64,000 bases of DNA. It comes from AWTP1-13 sp963770295 (lineage in GTDB: Bacteria; Pseudomonadota; Alphaproteobacteria; Rhizobiales; Hyphomicrobiaceae). A program made the translations under genes and the position numbers. Location: the NCBI GenBank assembly GCA_963770295.1, contig CAVYPA010000003.1:124001-188000 (forward strand), read 5' to 3'. How positions within the stretch are numbered: position 1 is the first letter of the stretch; each line of letters opens with the position of its first letter. Below, piece after piece: positions 19,932 through 28,217 of this stretch. Below the pieces are notes generated by a model that searched no databases, was not told the origin of the DNA, and saw only the letters and a program-made list of their open reading frames with translations.

Positions 19932-20341
19932 GCAAGGCGAGCGGACACGTGCAGGTTCTGACGGCCAACCGTCTCGGCGACGGCGCCGTCGTGTTTCTCA
20001 ATTTCGATGGCGACTGGGTGGCGACGCTGGCCGGCGTGGTGATCGCGCGCTCACCCGACGAGGCGCGCGGCCTCGCCGCACGCGGACTATTCGACGCGGG
20101 GCGCAACCTGGTGGTCGATCCCTATCTGGTCGAGATGCGCGAGGTCGCGGGCGCGCTCTTACCGCTGCGCCAGCGCGAGCGCGTGCGGCTCGATGGTCCC
20201 AGCATCCTCGACGACGTACCGGGCTACACCGCACCCGCCGCGCGCCCGCCCAACAGCGCCAGCCTGGGCGCGGAGGCCAACGCCGGCGGGGACGCAAAGC
20301 CCGATCGCGGCGAAACGCTGTCCCGCGCGGAGGCGGCCTGA
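19928..20341 (+). CDS. DUF2849 domain protein
   Basis: This 137-residue protein belongs to the small DUF2849 family found between cysG and cysI in alphaproteobacteria; its biochemical role is unknown. The conserved part covers about residues 8-95 (VLTANRLGDGAVVFLNFDGD, VDPYLVEM, LRQRERVRLDGPSI), and the last 40 residues are Ala/Pro/Asp-rich. The start ATG overlaps the cysG stop by four bases and cysI begins three bases after its stop, so it is translated within the sulfite-reduction operon. The context suggests a role in siroheme delivery or sulfite reductase assembly; this is inference. Confidence 0.85.
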   Translation: MSKASGHVQVLTANRLGDGAVVFLNFDGDWVATLAGVVIARSPDEARGLAARGLFDAGRNLVVDPYLVEMREVAGALLPLRQRERVRLDGPSILDDVPGYTAPAARPPNSASLGAEANAGGDAKPDRGETLSRAEAA

Positions 20342-20344
20342 GCC

Positions 20345-21985
20345 ATGTACCGCTACGACGAATTTGACGCCGCGTTCGTGCGCCAGCGTGTGGCGCAGTT
20401 TCGCGACCAGGTCGGCCGCCGCCTGAGCGGCGAATTGACCGAGGACGAGTTCAAGCCGCTGCGCCTCAAGAATGGGGTCTATCTGCAGCTGCACGCCTAC
20501 ATGCTGCGCATCGCCATTCCCTATGGCACCATGTCCGCGCGGCAGCTGCGCAAGTTGGCCCACATCGCACGCACCTATGACAGGGGGTTCGGCCACTTCA
20601 CCACGCGCCAGAACCTGCAATTCAATTGGCCCAAACTCTCCGATATTCCCGATATTTTGGCGGAGCTGGCGGAGGTGGAGATGCACGCCATCCAGACCTC
20701 CGGCAACAATGTGCGCAACGTCACCGCCGATCATTTTGCCGGCGCCACGGCCGAGGAAGTCGCCGATCCGCGGCCCTACGCGGAGATCATCCGGCAATGG
20801 TCATCGCTGCACCCCGAGTTCAGCTTTCTGCCGCGCAAATTCAAAATCGGCATTACCGCCTCCGAGCACGACCGCAGCGCCATCAAGACCCATGACATCG
20901 GCCTTCATCTGCAGCGGCTGGCGGGCGGCGGGCTCGGTTTTGCCGTTTGGGTCGGCGGCGGCCAGGGGCGCACGCCCTATCTTGCCCAATTGATCCGCGA
21001 GGCGCTGCCGGAAGCGGACCTGCTCAGCTACATCGAGGCAATTCTGCGCGTCTACAACCTGCACGGCCGGCGCGACAACATCCACAAGGCCCGCATCAAG
21101 ATCCTCATCAACAGCATCGGTATCGAGGCCTTTCGCGACGAGGTCGAGGCGGAATGGGTGCGCATCAAGGACGGTGTCCTCAAGCTACCCGAACAGGAGA
21201 TTGCGCGCATTGAGGCCTATTTCGCGCCACCTCGGTTCGCGGCGCGGCCGCCGCCGGCGGCGCTGCGCCCGGCCGATCGGAGCTTCGATCGCTGGGTGAC
21301 GCGCAACACACACGCCCACAAGCAACCGGGCTATGCCATCGTCACGATTACGCTCAAGCCCATCGGTGGCATTCCTGGCGACGCCTCGGCGGCGCAAATG
21401 GACGCCATCGCCGACATCGCCCAGCGCTTCTCCTGTGACGAGGTGCGGGTCAGCCACGAGCAAAACCTGGTGCTGCCGCACGTACGGCTCGGCGATCTGT
21501 GGTCGCTGTATCACGACCTTAAGGCGATCGGCCTGGCCGAGGCCAACGCCGGTCTCGCCACCGACATCATCGCCTGCCCCGGTCTCGACTACTGCGCACT
21601 TGCCAATGCGCGCTCGATTCCCATTGCGCAACGCCTCTCTGCGCGCCTGGCCCCGCGCCAGGACCTGGTGGGTGACCTCAAGATCAAAATTTCCGGCTGC
21701 ATCAACGCTTGCGGTCATCATCACGTCGGCGCCATCGGCATTCTTGGCGTCGAGAAACGGGGCGAGGAGCACTACCAACTGTTGCTGGGGGGCTCGGGCA
21801 CCGAAACGGCGGCTCTGGCCAGTATTACCGGCCCGGGCTTTGGCCCCGATGGCATCGTCGATGCCGTCGAGAAGGTGGTCGACACCTACCTGAGACTGCG
21901 CGCGGGGCCGCAGGAGGCGTTCCTGGCCGCTTACGCACGTTTGGGCGCGGAACCCTTCAAAGAGGCGATCTATGCCAGCGCCTGA
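20345..21985 (+). CDS. cysI: nitrite/sulfite reductase, hemoprotein subunit (CysI-like)
   Basis: A 546-residue siroheme and [4Fe-4S] enzyme that reduces sulfite to sulfide. The two ferredoxin-like half domains are visible (ARTYDRGFGHFTTRQNLQFN; SCDEVRVSHEQNLVLPHV), as is the cluster/siroheme motif: CPGLDYC followed about 40 residues later by SGCINACGHHHVG, supplying four cysteines. Siroheme contacts TSGNNVRNVTAD are present. Gene context (cysG, DUF2849, DUF934) favours assimilatory sulfite rather than nitrite reduction. No CysJ flavoprotein is adjacent; the operon's ferredoxin is the likely donor. The 3' end overlaps the next gene by 14 bases. Confidence 0.93.
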   Translation: MYRYDEFDAAFVRQRVAQFRDQVGRRLSGELTEDEFKPLRLKNGVYLQLHAYMLRIAIPYGTMSARQLRKLAHIARTYDRGFGHFTTRQNLQFNWPKLSDIPDILAELAEVEMHAIQTSGNNVRNVTADHFAGATAEEVADPRPYAEIIRQWSSLHPEFSFLPRKFKIGITASEHDRSAIKTHDIGLHLQRLAGGGLGFAVWVGGGQGRTPYLAQLIREALPEADLLSYIEAILRVYNLHGRRDNIHKARIKILINSIGIEAFRDEVEAEWVRIKDGVLKLPEQEIARIEAYFAPPRFAARPPPAALRPADRSFDRWVTRNTHAHKQPGYAIVTITLKPIGGIPGDASAAQMDAIADIAQRFSCDEVRVSHEQNLVLPHVRLGDLWSLYHDLKAIGLAEANAGLATDIIACPGLDYCALANARSIPIAQRLSARLAPRQDLVGDLKIKISGCINACGHHHVGAIGILGVEKRGEEHYQLLLGGSGTETAALASITGPGFGPDGIVDAVEKVVDTYLRLRAGPQEAFLAAYARLGAEPFKEAIYASA

Positions 21986-22538
21986 TGCCCGCTCGGAGCG
22001 CCCGGTGCAGCCGAGCCTGACCGGGGAGGTCGATCCTGGAGGTTCGATCTGGAAGGAGGGTGCCTTCCGGCGCGATCCCTGGCGGGCGTTGCCGGCAGGC
22101 GGCGCGCTCGCTTGCCCCTTGCTGCTTGACAAGGTTCGTTGGGCAGCCGAACGAGGCACGCTTTTGTTGCGACCGGCGCCGATCGGCCTCGCCTTGGAGG
22201 GTGGGGAAAGCGTCGACGACCTCGCCGCCGACCTGGCGCGCTTTGCCCTGATCGCTCTCAATTTTGCAAAGTTCTCCGATGGGCGCGGCTTTTCCACGGC
22301 GCGGTTGCTGCGCGAGAAGTTCGGCTACGGCGGCGAGCTGCGCGCCGTCGGCAATGTCCTGTCCGATCAAATTCCCTTCATGCGCAGGGTCGGTTTCGAC
22401 GCCTTCGAGGTGCACCACCCGCCCACCCGACGCGCGCTTAGCGAGGGCCGCATTGCCGAGGTGCGCCTTTACTATCAGCCCGTCGGCCCGACGCCGGGGC
22501 CGGGCACGCGGACCTGGCTCCGCGGCCGCGTCGGCTAG
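21972..22538 (+). CDS. DUF934 protein
   Basis: This 188-residue protein carries the DUF934 signature (IALNFAKFSDGRGFSTARLL, REKFGYGGELRAVGNVLSDQ, FMRRVGFDAFEV). Members are found beside sulfite reductase and PAPS reductase genes in many proteobacteria, and the function is not established. It overlaps cysI by 14 bases, implying coupled translation. In many genomes cysH stands between or beside these two genes; here it is absent and the next gene belongs to aromatic catabolism. Confidence 0.87.
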   Translation: MPAPDARSERPVQPSLTGEVDPGGSIWKEGAFRRDPWRALPAGGALACPLLLDKVRWAAERGTLLLRPAPIGLALEGGESVDDLAADLARFALIALNFAKFSDGRGFSTARLLREKFGYGGELRAVGNVLSDQIPFMRRVGFDAFEVHHPPTRRALSEGRIAEVRLYYQPVGPTPGPGTRTWLRGRVG

Positions 22539-22683
22539 CCGATAGGCCCCGACTTTGGCCGGTCGTCGGCGAGAGGGGGACGGCGCACTTGCTTTTCGGG
22601 GCCGGCGATCACAAGGTTTCAACCGGCGCGCCGCGCGCGCCCTTGTGCCGCCTCACGCTCGCCCACGAGGAGCCTCGCCCGTC

Positions 22684-23391
22684 ATGGACGCTACCTACTC
22701 ACGTGCCGGCAATCGTGCCGATCCGCCCTATCTGGCCGCCGACTATCGCTCCACCCTGGTGCGGGCCCCGTCCCGCCCTCTGGTCGTGATCCCGCAGACG
22801 CTTTCGGAGATCACCGGGCCGGTCTACGGCCATGCCGACGTCAGGCCCGAGGAGGCCGATCTCACCCGCCAGCATGCCGGCGAGCCGTTGGGTGAACGCA
22901 TCCTCGTGCGCGGGCGCGTGCGCGACGAGGCCGGCAGGCCGGTACCGGAAACCTTGGTGGAAATCTGGCAATGCAATGCCGCCGGCCGCTACATCCACGT
23001 CGTCGACCAGCATCCCGCCCCGCTCGATCCCAATTTCACGGGTGCCGGCCGTTGCGTGACCGATGCCGACGGTGTCTATGAGTTTACCACCATCAAGCCG
23101 GGCGCTTACCCCTGGCGCAATCATGCCAACGCCTGGCGTCCCGCGCACATCCATTTCTCCCTGTTTGGGCCGTCCTTTCTCACGCGCTTGGTGACGCAAA
23201 TGTATTTTCCGGGCGACCCCCTGTTTGCCTTTGATCCGATCTTCAATTCCGTTAGCGACGCCAAGGCGCGGGCGCGCATGGTGTGCCAATTCGACCTCGA
23301 CACAACCCGTCCCGAATGGGCGCTCGGCTACACTTTCGACATCGTGCTGCGCGGGCCTGACGCCACCCCGCAGGATCCCGATCATGCCTGA
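22684..23391 (+). CDS. pcaH: protocatechuate 3,4-dioxygenase beta subunit
   Basis: The beta subunit carries the catalytic iron(III) site that opens protocatechuate between its two hydroxyls. The 235-residue protein has the family start (PPYLAADYRSTLVRAPSRPL), ETLVEIWQCNAAGRYIHVVD with the first Tyr ligand, and PGAYPWRNHANAWRPAHIHF with the second Tyr and the two His ligands. The ATG at 22684 follows GAGGAGCCTCGCCCGTC. It overlaps pcaG by eight bases, as expected for an alpha-beta enzyme made in equal amounts. No other beta-ketoadipate genes or PcaQ-type regulator are adjacent. Confidence 0.96.
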   Translation: MDATYSRAGNRADPPYLAADYRSTLVRAPSRPLVVIPQTLSEITGPVYGHADVRPEEADLTRQHAGEPLGERILVRGRVRDEAGRPVPETLVEIWQCNAAGRYIHVVDQHPAPLDPNFTGAGRCVTDADGVYEFTTIKPGAYPWRNHANAWRPAHIHFSLFGPSFLTRLVTQMYFPGDPLFAFDPIFNSVSDAKARARMVCQFDLDTTRPEWALGYTFDIVLRGPDATPQDPDHA

Positions 23392-23968
23392 GCGCACGCC
23401 CTCGCAGACCGTCGGACCGTTCCTGCATCTCGGCCTCGCCCCGGCTGACTATAATTTTCGCCCCCTGTTTGCGCCGGTTTTGGCCGAGCCTGGCCTCGCC
23501 GGCACGCATATCCGCATCGAGGGTCGGATCAGCGACGGCGACGGCAACGCCCTGCCTGATGCCCTCATCGAAATCTGGCAGGCCGATGCACAGGGTCGCT
23601 ACGCGCATCCTGCCGACGGGCGGGCCTTGCGCTCCAACTCCTTTCGCGGCTTCGGCCGCGCGCCCACCGACCAGGCGGGCAAGTTCTTTTTTGCTACGGT
23701 CAAACCGGGTTCGGTGCCGGGTCCCCACGGTCGCCCGCAGGCACCGCATATCAACGTCGGCATTTTCGCGCGCGGCCTCCTGAAGCGGCTTTTCACGCGC
23801 ATCTACTTCGCGGGCGAGGCGATGAACGCCAGCGATCCGATCTTGGCACTGGTGCCGCCCGAGCGCCGCCATACGCTACTGGCCACGCCGGACGCCCAGA
23901 ATGGCGGCGTATTTCGCTTCGACATTCGCCTGCAGGGCCAGGATGAGACCGTGTTTTTCGACGCTTGA
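23384..23968 (+). CDS. pcaG: protocatechuate 3,4-dioxygenase alpha subunit
   Basis: The non-catalytic partner of PcaH; the pair forms the intradiol dioxygenase that yields 3-carboxy-cis,cis-muconate. The 194-residue protein starts MPERTPSQTVGPFLHLGL, the usual alpha-subunit start, contains DALIEIWQADAQGRYAHPAD and PHGRPQAPHINVGIFARGLL, and ends GQDETVFFDA. The iron ligands of the beta subunit are not all conserved, as is normal. The zinc alcohol dehydrogenase gene begins 11 bases downstream behind a good GAGGGAGGAAAC ribosome-binding site. Confidence 0.95.
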   Translation: MPERTPSQTVGPFLHLGLAPADYNFRPLFAPVLAEPGLAGTHIRIEGRISDGDGNALPDALIEIWQADAQGRYAHPADGRALRSNSFRGFGRAPTDQAGKFFFATVKPGSVPGPHGRPQAPHINVGIFARGLLKRLFTRIYFAGEAMNASDPILALVPPERRHTLLATPDAQNGGVFRFDIRLQGQDETVFFDA

Positions 23969-23979
23969 GGGAGGAAACA

Positions 23980-25066
23980 ATGAAAGCCGCGGTGCTGCAC
24001 GAGGTCAACCAGCCGCTGGTCATCGAAGAGGTGAGCATCAACAAGCCGGGGCCGCGCGAGGTGCTGCTACGCACGGCCTACGCCGGCCTGTGCCATTCCG
24101 ATCTGCACTTCATCGAAGGCCTCTATCCCCATCCGCTGCCCGTCGTTCTCGGTCACGAGTTCGGCCGGCATCGTGGAGGCGGTCGGGTCCGAGGTGACCT
24201 ACGTGAAAAAAGGCGATCACGTCATCACCTGCTTGTCGGTCTTCTGCGGTACCTGCGAGAACTGCACGACCGGCCGACCGGCCATCTGCACCAACACCGA
24301 CGTCAAGCTGCCACCGGGTACCGCCAAGCGGCTGAGCCTCAACGGTAAGCCGCTGCACACCTTCACCAATCTTTCCTCCTATGCCGAGCAAATGCTGGTG
24401 CACGAGCACGCCGTGGTAAAAATCCGCGACGACTTTCCCCTCGACCGTGCCGCCCTAATCGGCTGCGCCGTCATCACGGGCTACGGCGCCGTTGTGAATA
24501 CGGCCAAGGTCGCGCCGGGGGAGAGCGTGGCCGTGATCGGTTGCGGCGGCGTCGGCATGGCGGCCATCAACGGCGCTGCGATTGCCGGCGCCGGCCGCAT
24601 TATTGCGGTCGATACCAATCCGGTGAAACTGCAATTGGCGACCAAGCTCGGCGCCACCGATCTCGTCAATCCGCGCGACGGCGATCCGGTCCAGCGCGTC
24701 AAGGACCTCACGCGCGGCGGCGTGCACCATGCGGTGGAGTGCCTCGGCACCAAGCTGACGGCCGAGCAGGCCTTCCAGATGCTGGCCATCGGCGGTACCG
24801 CTACCCTCGTCGGCATGGTCCCGTTCGGCCAGAAAATCGAGTTGCACGGCTTCGACTTTCTGCGCGAGCGCAAGATCCAGGGCTCCTCGATGGGATCCAA
24901 CCGCTTCCGCGTCGACATGCCGAGGCTGGTGGACTTCTACATGCAGCGCAAGCTGCATCTCGACGATTGGATCTCCGACCGCATAGAGCTTGGCATGATC
25001 AACGAGGGCTTTGCCAACATGAAGGCGGGCAAAGTCGTGCGCAGCGTGATCGCCTTCGACGCTTGA
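23980..25066 (+). CDS. zinc-dependent alcohol dehydrogenase, frameshifted
   Basis: A medium-chain zinc dehydrogenase (MDR superfamily) acting on an alcohol or aldehyde with NAD(P). The start MKAAVLHEVNQPLVIEEV is followed by GLCHSDLHFIEG (catalytic zinc) and VLGHE, where the frame shifts; the neighbouring frame continues SAGIVEAVGSEVTYVKKGDH, then the structural-zinc cysteines (CLSVFCGTCENCTTG) and GCGGVGMAAINGA for nucleotide binding. Removing one T of the pair at 24160-24161 restores a 361-residue protein. It sits 11 bases after pcaG, so it may be part of the same aromatic operon. The substrate cannot be told. Confidence 0.9.
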
Positions 25067-25161
25067 GCGGCAGGGACGAGGCGAGCGAAAACCTCCGGAC
25101 CCCTAAAAGCCCGGGGGATGGGTCGCAAACAAGGCGCGCGGTCGCTCCGGGCCGCGCGGGC

Positions 25162-25710
25162 TTAGAACCGGTAGCCGTAGCGGAGGCCGATGCCGTCCAT
25201 GCCCTCGTTGTAGCGGGCCGTTCCGGCATTGGAGGTGTGTTCGAAGTACACGGACAGGCTTTGCCGGGCGTCGAGCCGGAGGCCGAGTTCCAGTGGAATG
25301 TGAAACAGCACCCGGGCCCCCAGGGCCTTGCGGTCTATTTCGTTGGGTCCCAGGTTGCCGTCGTGCAGCGCGGCCCCCAGGCCGAGGCCCAGGAAGAGGC
25401 GGCTCGGCAGGTCGACTTCCCAGCGCAGATCCGCGTAGGCCTTGCTGGTATACCCTTGCGTATTGACCGAGCCGCCGATCGCGGGGCGCAGGCTGCCGCC
25501 GAGGATGGGAAGGCCAGAACCGAACAAAATCTCGCCGTTGACGTCGAGGCCGCGCTCGAGCCGAAACCCGCTCCACAGGTCTGGCACGTCGTGGGCCAAC
25601 AGCCCGCCGCGGATCTCCACCACCGATCCGACCAGATCCTCGGCCCCGGCACCCTCGCCACCGCACAAGACGAGGATGAGGACGGCCAAGGTGAGACCGA
25701 CAATCTTCAA
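25162..25710 (-). CDS. pagL: PagL-like lipid A 3-O-deacylase (acyloxyacyl hydrolase)
   Basis: An outer-membrane beta-barrel enzyme that removes the 3-O-acyl chain of lipid A. The 182-residue protein has a signal peptide (VGLTLAVLILVLCGGEGAGA), alternating amphipathic strands, and the C-terminal catalytic segment YFEHTSNAGTARYNEGMDG with His158, Ser160 and Glu169 matching the PagL His-Ser-Glu arrangement. It ends in the aromatic residue Phe, as outer-membrane proteins usually do. The gene stands alone, convergent with the alcohol dehydrogenase. The fold and triad placement make the call good; substrate specificity is inferred from the family. Confidence 0.82.
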   Translation of the reverse strand: MKIVGLTLAVLILVLCGGEGAGAEDLVGSVVEIRGGLLAHDVPDLWSGFRLERGLDVNGEILFGSGLPILGGSLRPAIGGSVNTQGYTSKAYADLRWEVDLPSRLFLGLGLGAALHDGNLGPNEIDRKALGARVLFHIPLELGLRLDARQSLSVYFEHTSNAGTARYNEGMDGIGLRYGYRF

Positions 25711-25984
25711 GGCGATCGTGCTCCGATAGGGTCGCCGGCATCGCGCCGGCCCCGGCGACCTTAGGTGACCCGCCGCCCCCGCGCCAAGCCGGGGTGGGCC
25801 GGCCGCGATGTTCCGTGCGACCGGCGTGGCAAAACTGCCAGCCCGACGCCGGCAAAACCCGAGCGCCGTGGCCCGTCATTCTTTACCCGTGGCAGCGGAC
25901 CGCTTAGCCTCATCACAAACATTACAGGACCGGCGCGGGCCTCGGCCAACGGGCCCCGCGAACGCGTGTGAGAGTAGGGGTGGC

Positions 25985-27049
25985 ATGGAGGTGCTCGACG
26001 CGCTTCTGGTTGAGGGCACGCGCGTTCTTTTCTCCAGCGCTCCGGCGGCGCTCTTCTTCTGGTTCAATCTCGCCTTGCTGATCGTGCTGGCCGCGGTCCT
26101 GCTGCCCGGGCGCCTGCGCCGGGCCCGGCGCCGGCGCCAGGTCGAGCGCCTGTTTCAAGCCTCCGCGCAGGCCAGCCGCGGTGAGCGGCGCGACAACGAG
26201 CTTGCTGCGTTCGCCCGCCACATCGGGCGGCTTGCCGAAGAATTCGGCGGCCGTCTCAAGGAGTTGCGCAGCGACCGCATTCAGCTGGCCAAGATCTATA
26301 TCGATCATTCCAATTTCACGAAAAATTGGAAGCGCGTCATCAACAACGACGCCCACAGCATCGAGCGCGATATTAAGTGGTCGAAGCTGCCGGAACTCCT
26401 GTTGGGCGAAACCCGTCGCTGGCTCGCGGAAAGCCGCAAAGAGCCACCGGCGCTGATTTATCGCGGCACCAACTTATATGGCACGCTGTTCGAGGAGGAG
26501 TATTTCGAGCTGCTCGACAACATGCTGCGGCTTGAGCGTTCGGCGCCGGAAAAGTTGCCGCTCAAGATCTATTTCCAAAAGGAGACCGTGGAGCGTTGGC
26601 GCCTGGAGAACGAGGCACAACGCGCCGAACTTAGCGCGCTGCAGAACGAGTTTGGCTTTCTGGTGTTCGCCATTTCGCGGCGCACTCCGCGGCTTGATCG
26701 TCTGGGCTCGAGCAACTTCACGGTTGGCGGCATTCCGATCGCGCCCGAGAAGCAACTTGATACGCTGGTGACGACCGACCTGATCGCCGATGCCATGTAC
26801 GACGTCTACGACATCGCCTTCCTGATCTCGGAGGACAGCGATTTCTGCCCGGCGGTCGAGTTCGTACAGGAAACGCGCAACAAGCACGTCGTGCACGTTG
26901 GCTTTGGCTCCCACAGCAATGATTTGCGCTCCAAGTGCCGGCTGCGCATCGATCTTGCCGGCAAGGATCAACTCTATCGTCGCATGCAGGCAAAGCCCGC
27001 CGTGGATGCGGTGCCGGCGCGCGCCAAGAACGACAACGGCGGGGGCTGA
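25985..27049 (+). CDS. membrane-anchored NYN-domain protein (putative ribonuclease)
   Basis: A 354-residue protein with one N-terminal membrane helix (about residues 21-41, ALFFWFNLALLIVLAAVLL), an Arg-rich stretch and coiled coil (45-100), then an NYN/PIN-like domain. The domain has YIDHSNF (Asp107, Asn110), TTDLIADAMYDVYDIAFL (Asp265, Asp276) and ISEDSDFCPAVEF (Asp284, Asp286), the expected acidic metal site; VVHVGFGSHSNDLRSKC follows as in LabA-like proteins. NYN domains are thought to be RNases; activity here is inferred. ATG 25985 starts at the membrane helix. It converges on ald with seven bases between, and no partner gene is evident. Confidence 0.8.
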   Translation: MEVLDALLVEGTRVLFSSAPAALFFWFNLALLIVLAAVLLPGRLRRARRRRQVERLFQASAQASRGERRDNELAAFARHIGRLAEEFGGRLKELRSDRIQLAKIYIDHSNFTKNWKRVINNDAHSIERDIKWSKLPELLLGETRRWLAESRKEPPALIYRGTNLYGTLFEEEYFELLDNMLRLERSAPEKLPLKIYFQKETVERWRLENEAQRAELSALQNEFGFLVFAISRRTPRLDRLGSSNFTVGGIPIAPEKQLDTLVTTDLIADAMYDVYDIAFLISEDSDFCPAVEFVQETRNKHVVHVGFGSHSNDLRSKCRLRIDLAGKDQLYRRMQAKPAVDAVPARAKNDNGGG

Positions 27050-27056
27050 CCGTTGC

Positions 27057-28175
27057 TCAAGGCGTAATGAGCTGACGCGGATCGACGTGGCTGAGATGCA
27101 GCGCATCCGCGACGGCGGGATGCACGACGTGACCTCGCATGATGTTGAGCCCGTTGAGGAGATGCGGGTCATCCAGCATCGCGCGCTGCGGCCCCTTGTT
27201 TGCCAGCGCCAGGATGAACGGCAAGGTCGCGTTATTGAGCGCGAAGGTTGAGGTGCGCGCCACGGCACCGGGCATGTTCGTCACGCAATAGTGCACGACG
27301 TCGTGCACGATATAGGTGGGGTCGGCGTGCGTCGTCGGCCGCGACGTCTCTGAGCAGCCGCCCTGGTCGATCGAGATGTCGATGATGACCGAGCCGCGCA
27401 GCATGTCCTTGACGTGCTGCTCCGTGATCAGCTTGGGGGCCGCGGCACCGGGCACCAGCACGGCGCCGATCACCAGATCCGCCTCGCTCAGGTAGTCCTC
27501 CACCGCCTGCCGCGTCGAGAACACGGTATTGACGGCAGCGCCGAACTGCTGGTCGATGGCGTAGAGACGTTCGATGTTAATGTCGAGCACGGTGACCTGC
27601 GCCTCCAGGCCGATGGCCATGCGCACGGCGTTGACGCCGGCGACGCCGCCGCCGAGGACCACCACCTTGGCGGGGGCCACGCCGGCGACCCCGCCCAACA
27701 GCATGCCGCGGCCGCCGCGTTCCATTTCCAGGCAATGCGCGCCCGCCTGTACGGCCATGCGGCCGGCGACCTCGCTCATGGGTGCCAGCAGCGGTAGCCC
27801 GCCGCGCGGGCTCGTCACAGTTTCGTAGGCGATCGCGGTCACCCCGGCCTTGATCAGGGCGTTGGCCTGCGCGGGGTCCGGCGCCAGGTGCAAATAGGTG
27901 AAGAGCGTCTGGCCCTCGCGCAAAAGTGTGAACTCTAAAGGCTGCGGCTCCTTGACCTTGACGATTAGGTCGGCCTTGGCGAAGACCTCCGCCGCTGTGT
28001 CGAGCAGAATCGCGCCGGCGCGCTGGTAGTCGCGATCGGAGATGCCCTGGCGCAGGGCGGCATTGCGCTCGACAAACACCTGGTGACCGTGGGCCACCGC
28101 TTCGCGCACGCTACCGGGCGCCATGCCCACGCGATACTCGTGCACCTTGATTTCTTTCGGCACGCCGATGCGCAT
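27057..28175 (-). CDS. ald: alanine dehydrogenase
   Basis: Ald interconverts L-alanine and pyruvate plus ammonia with NAD. The 372-residue product starts MRIGVPKEIKVHEYRVGM and has the substrate-binding segment VKVKEPQPLEFTLLREGQ, the catalytic His in YLHLAPD, the nucleotide fold VVVLGGGVAGVNAVRMAIGL and the late motif IDISIDQGGCSETSRPTTH. Length and motifs are complete. It lies downstream of glcF on the same strand (42 bases), but functionally it fits the nitrogen-handling theme of the window as well. Confidence 0.97.
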   Translation of the reverse strand: MRIGVPKEIKVHEYRVGMAPGSVREAVAHGHQVFVERNAALRQGISDRDYQRAGAILLDTAAEVFAKADLIVKVKEPQPLEFTLLREGQTLFTYLHLAPDPAQANALIKAGVTAIAYETVTSPRGGLPLLAPMSEVAGRMAVQAGAHCLEMERGGRGMLLGGVAGVAPAKVVVLGGGVAGVNAVRMAIGLEAQVTVLDINIERLYAIDQQFGAAVNTVFSTRQAVEDYLSEADLVIGAVLVPGAAAPKLITEQHVKDMLRGSVIIDISIDQGGCSETSRPTTHADPTYIVHDVVHYCVTNMPGAVARTSTFALNNATLPFILALANKGPQRAMLDDPHLLNGLNIMRGHVVHPAVADALHLSHVDPRQLITP

Positions 28176-28217
28176 GAAGATCGCTCCCGAGCCGCGGTTG
28201 GCTCAATTTAGTTCGCC

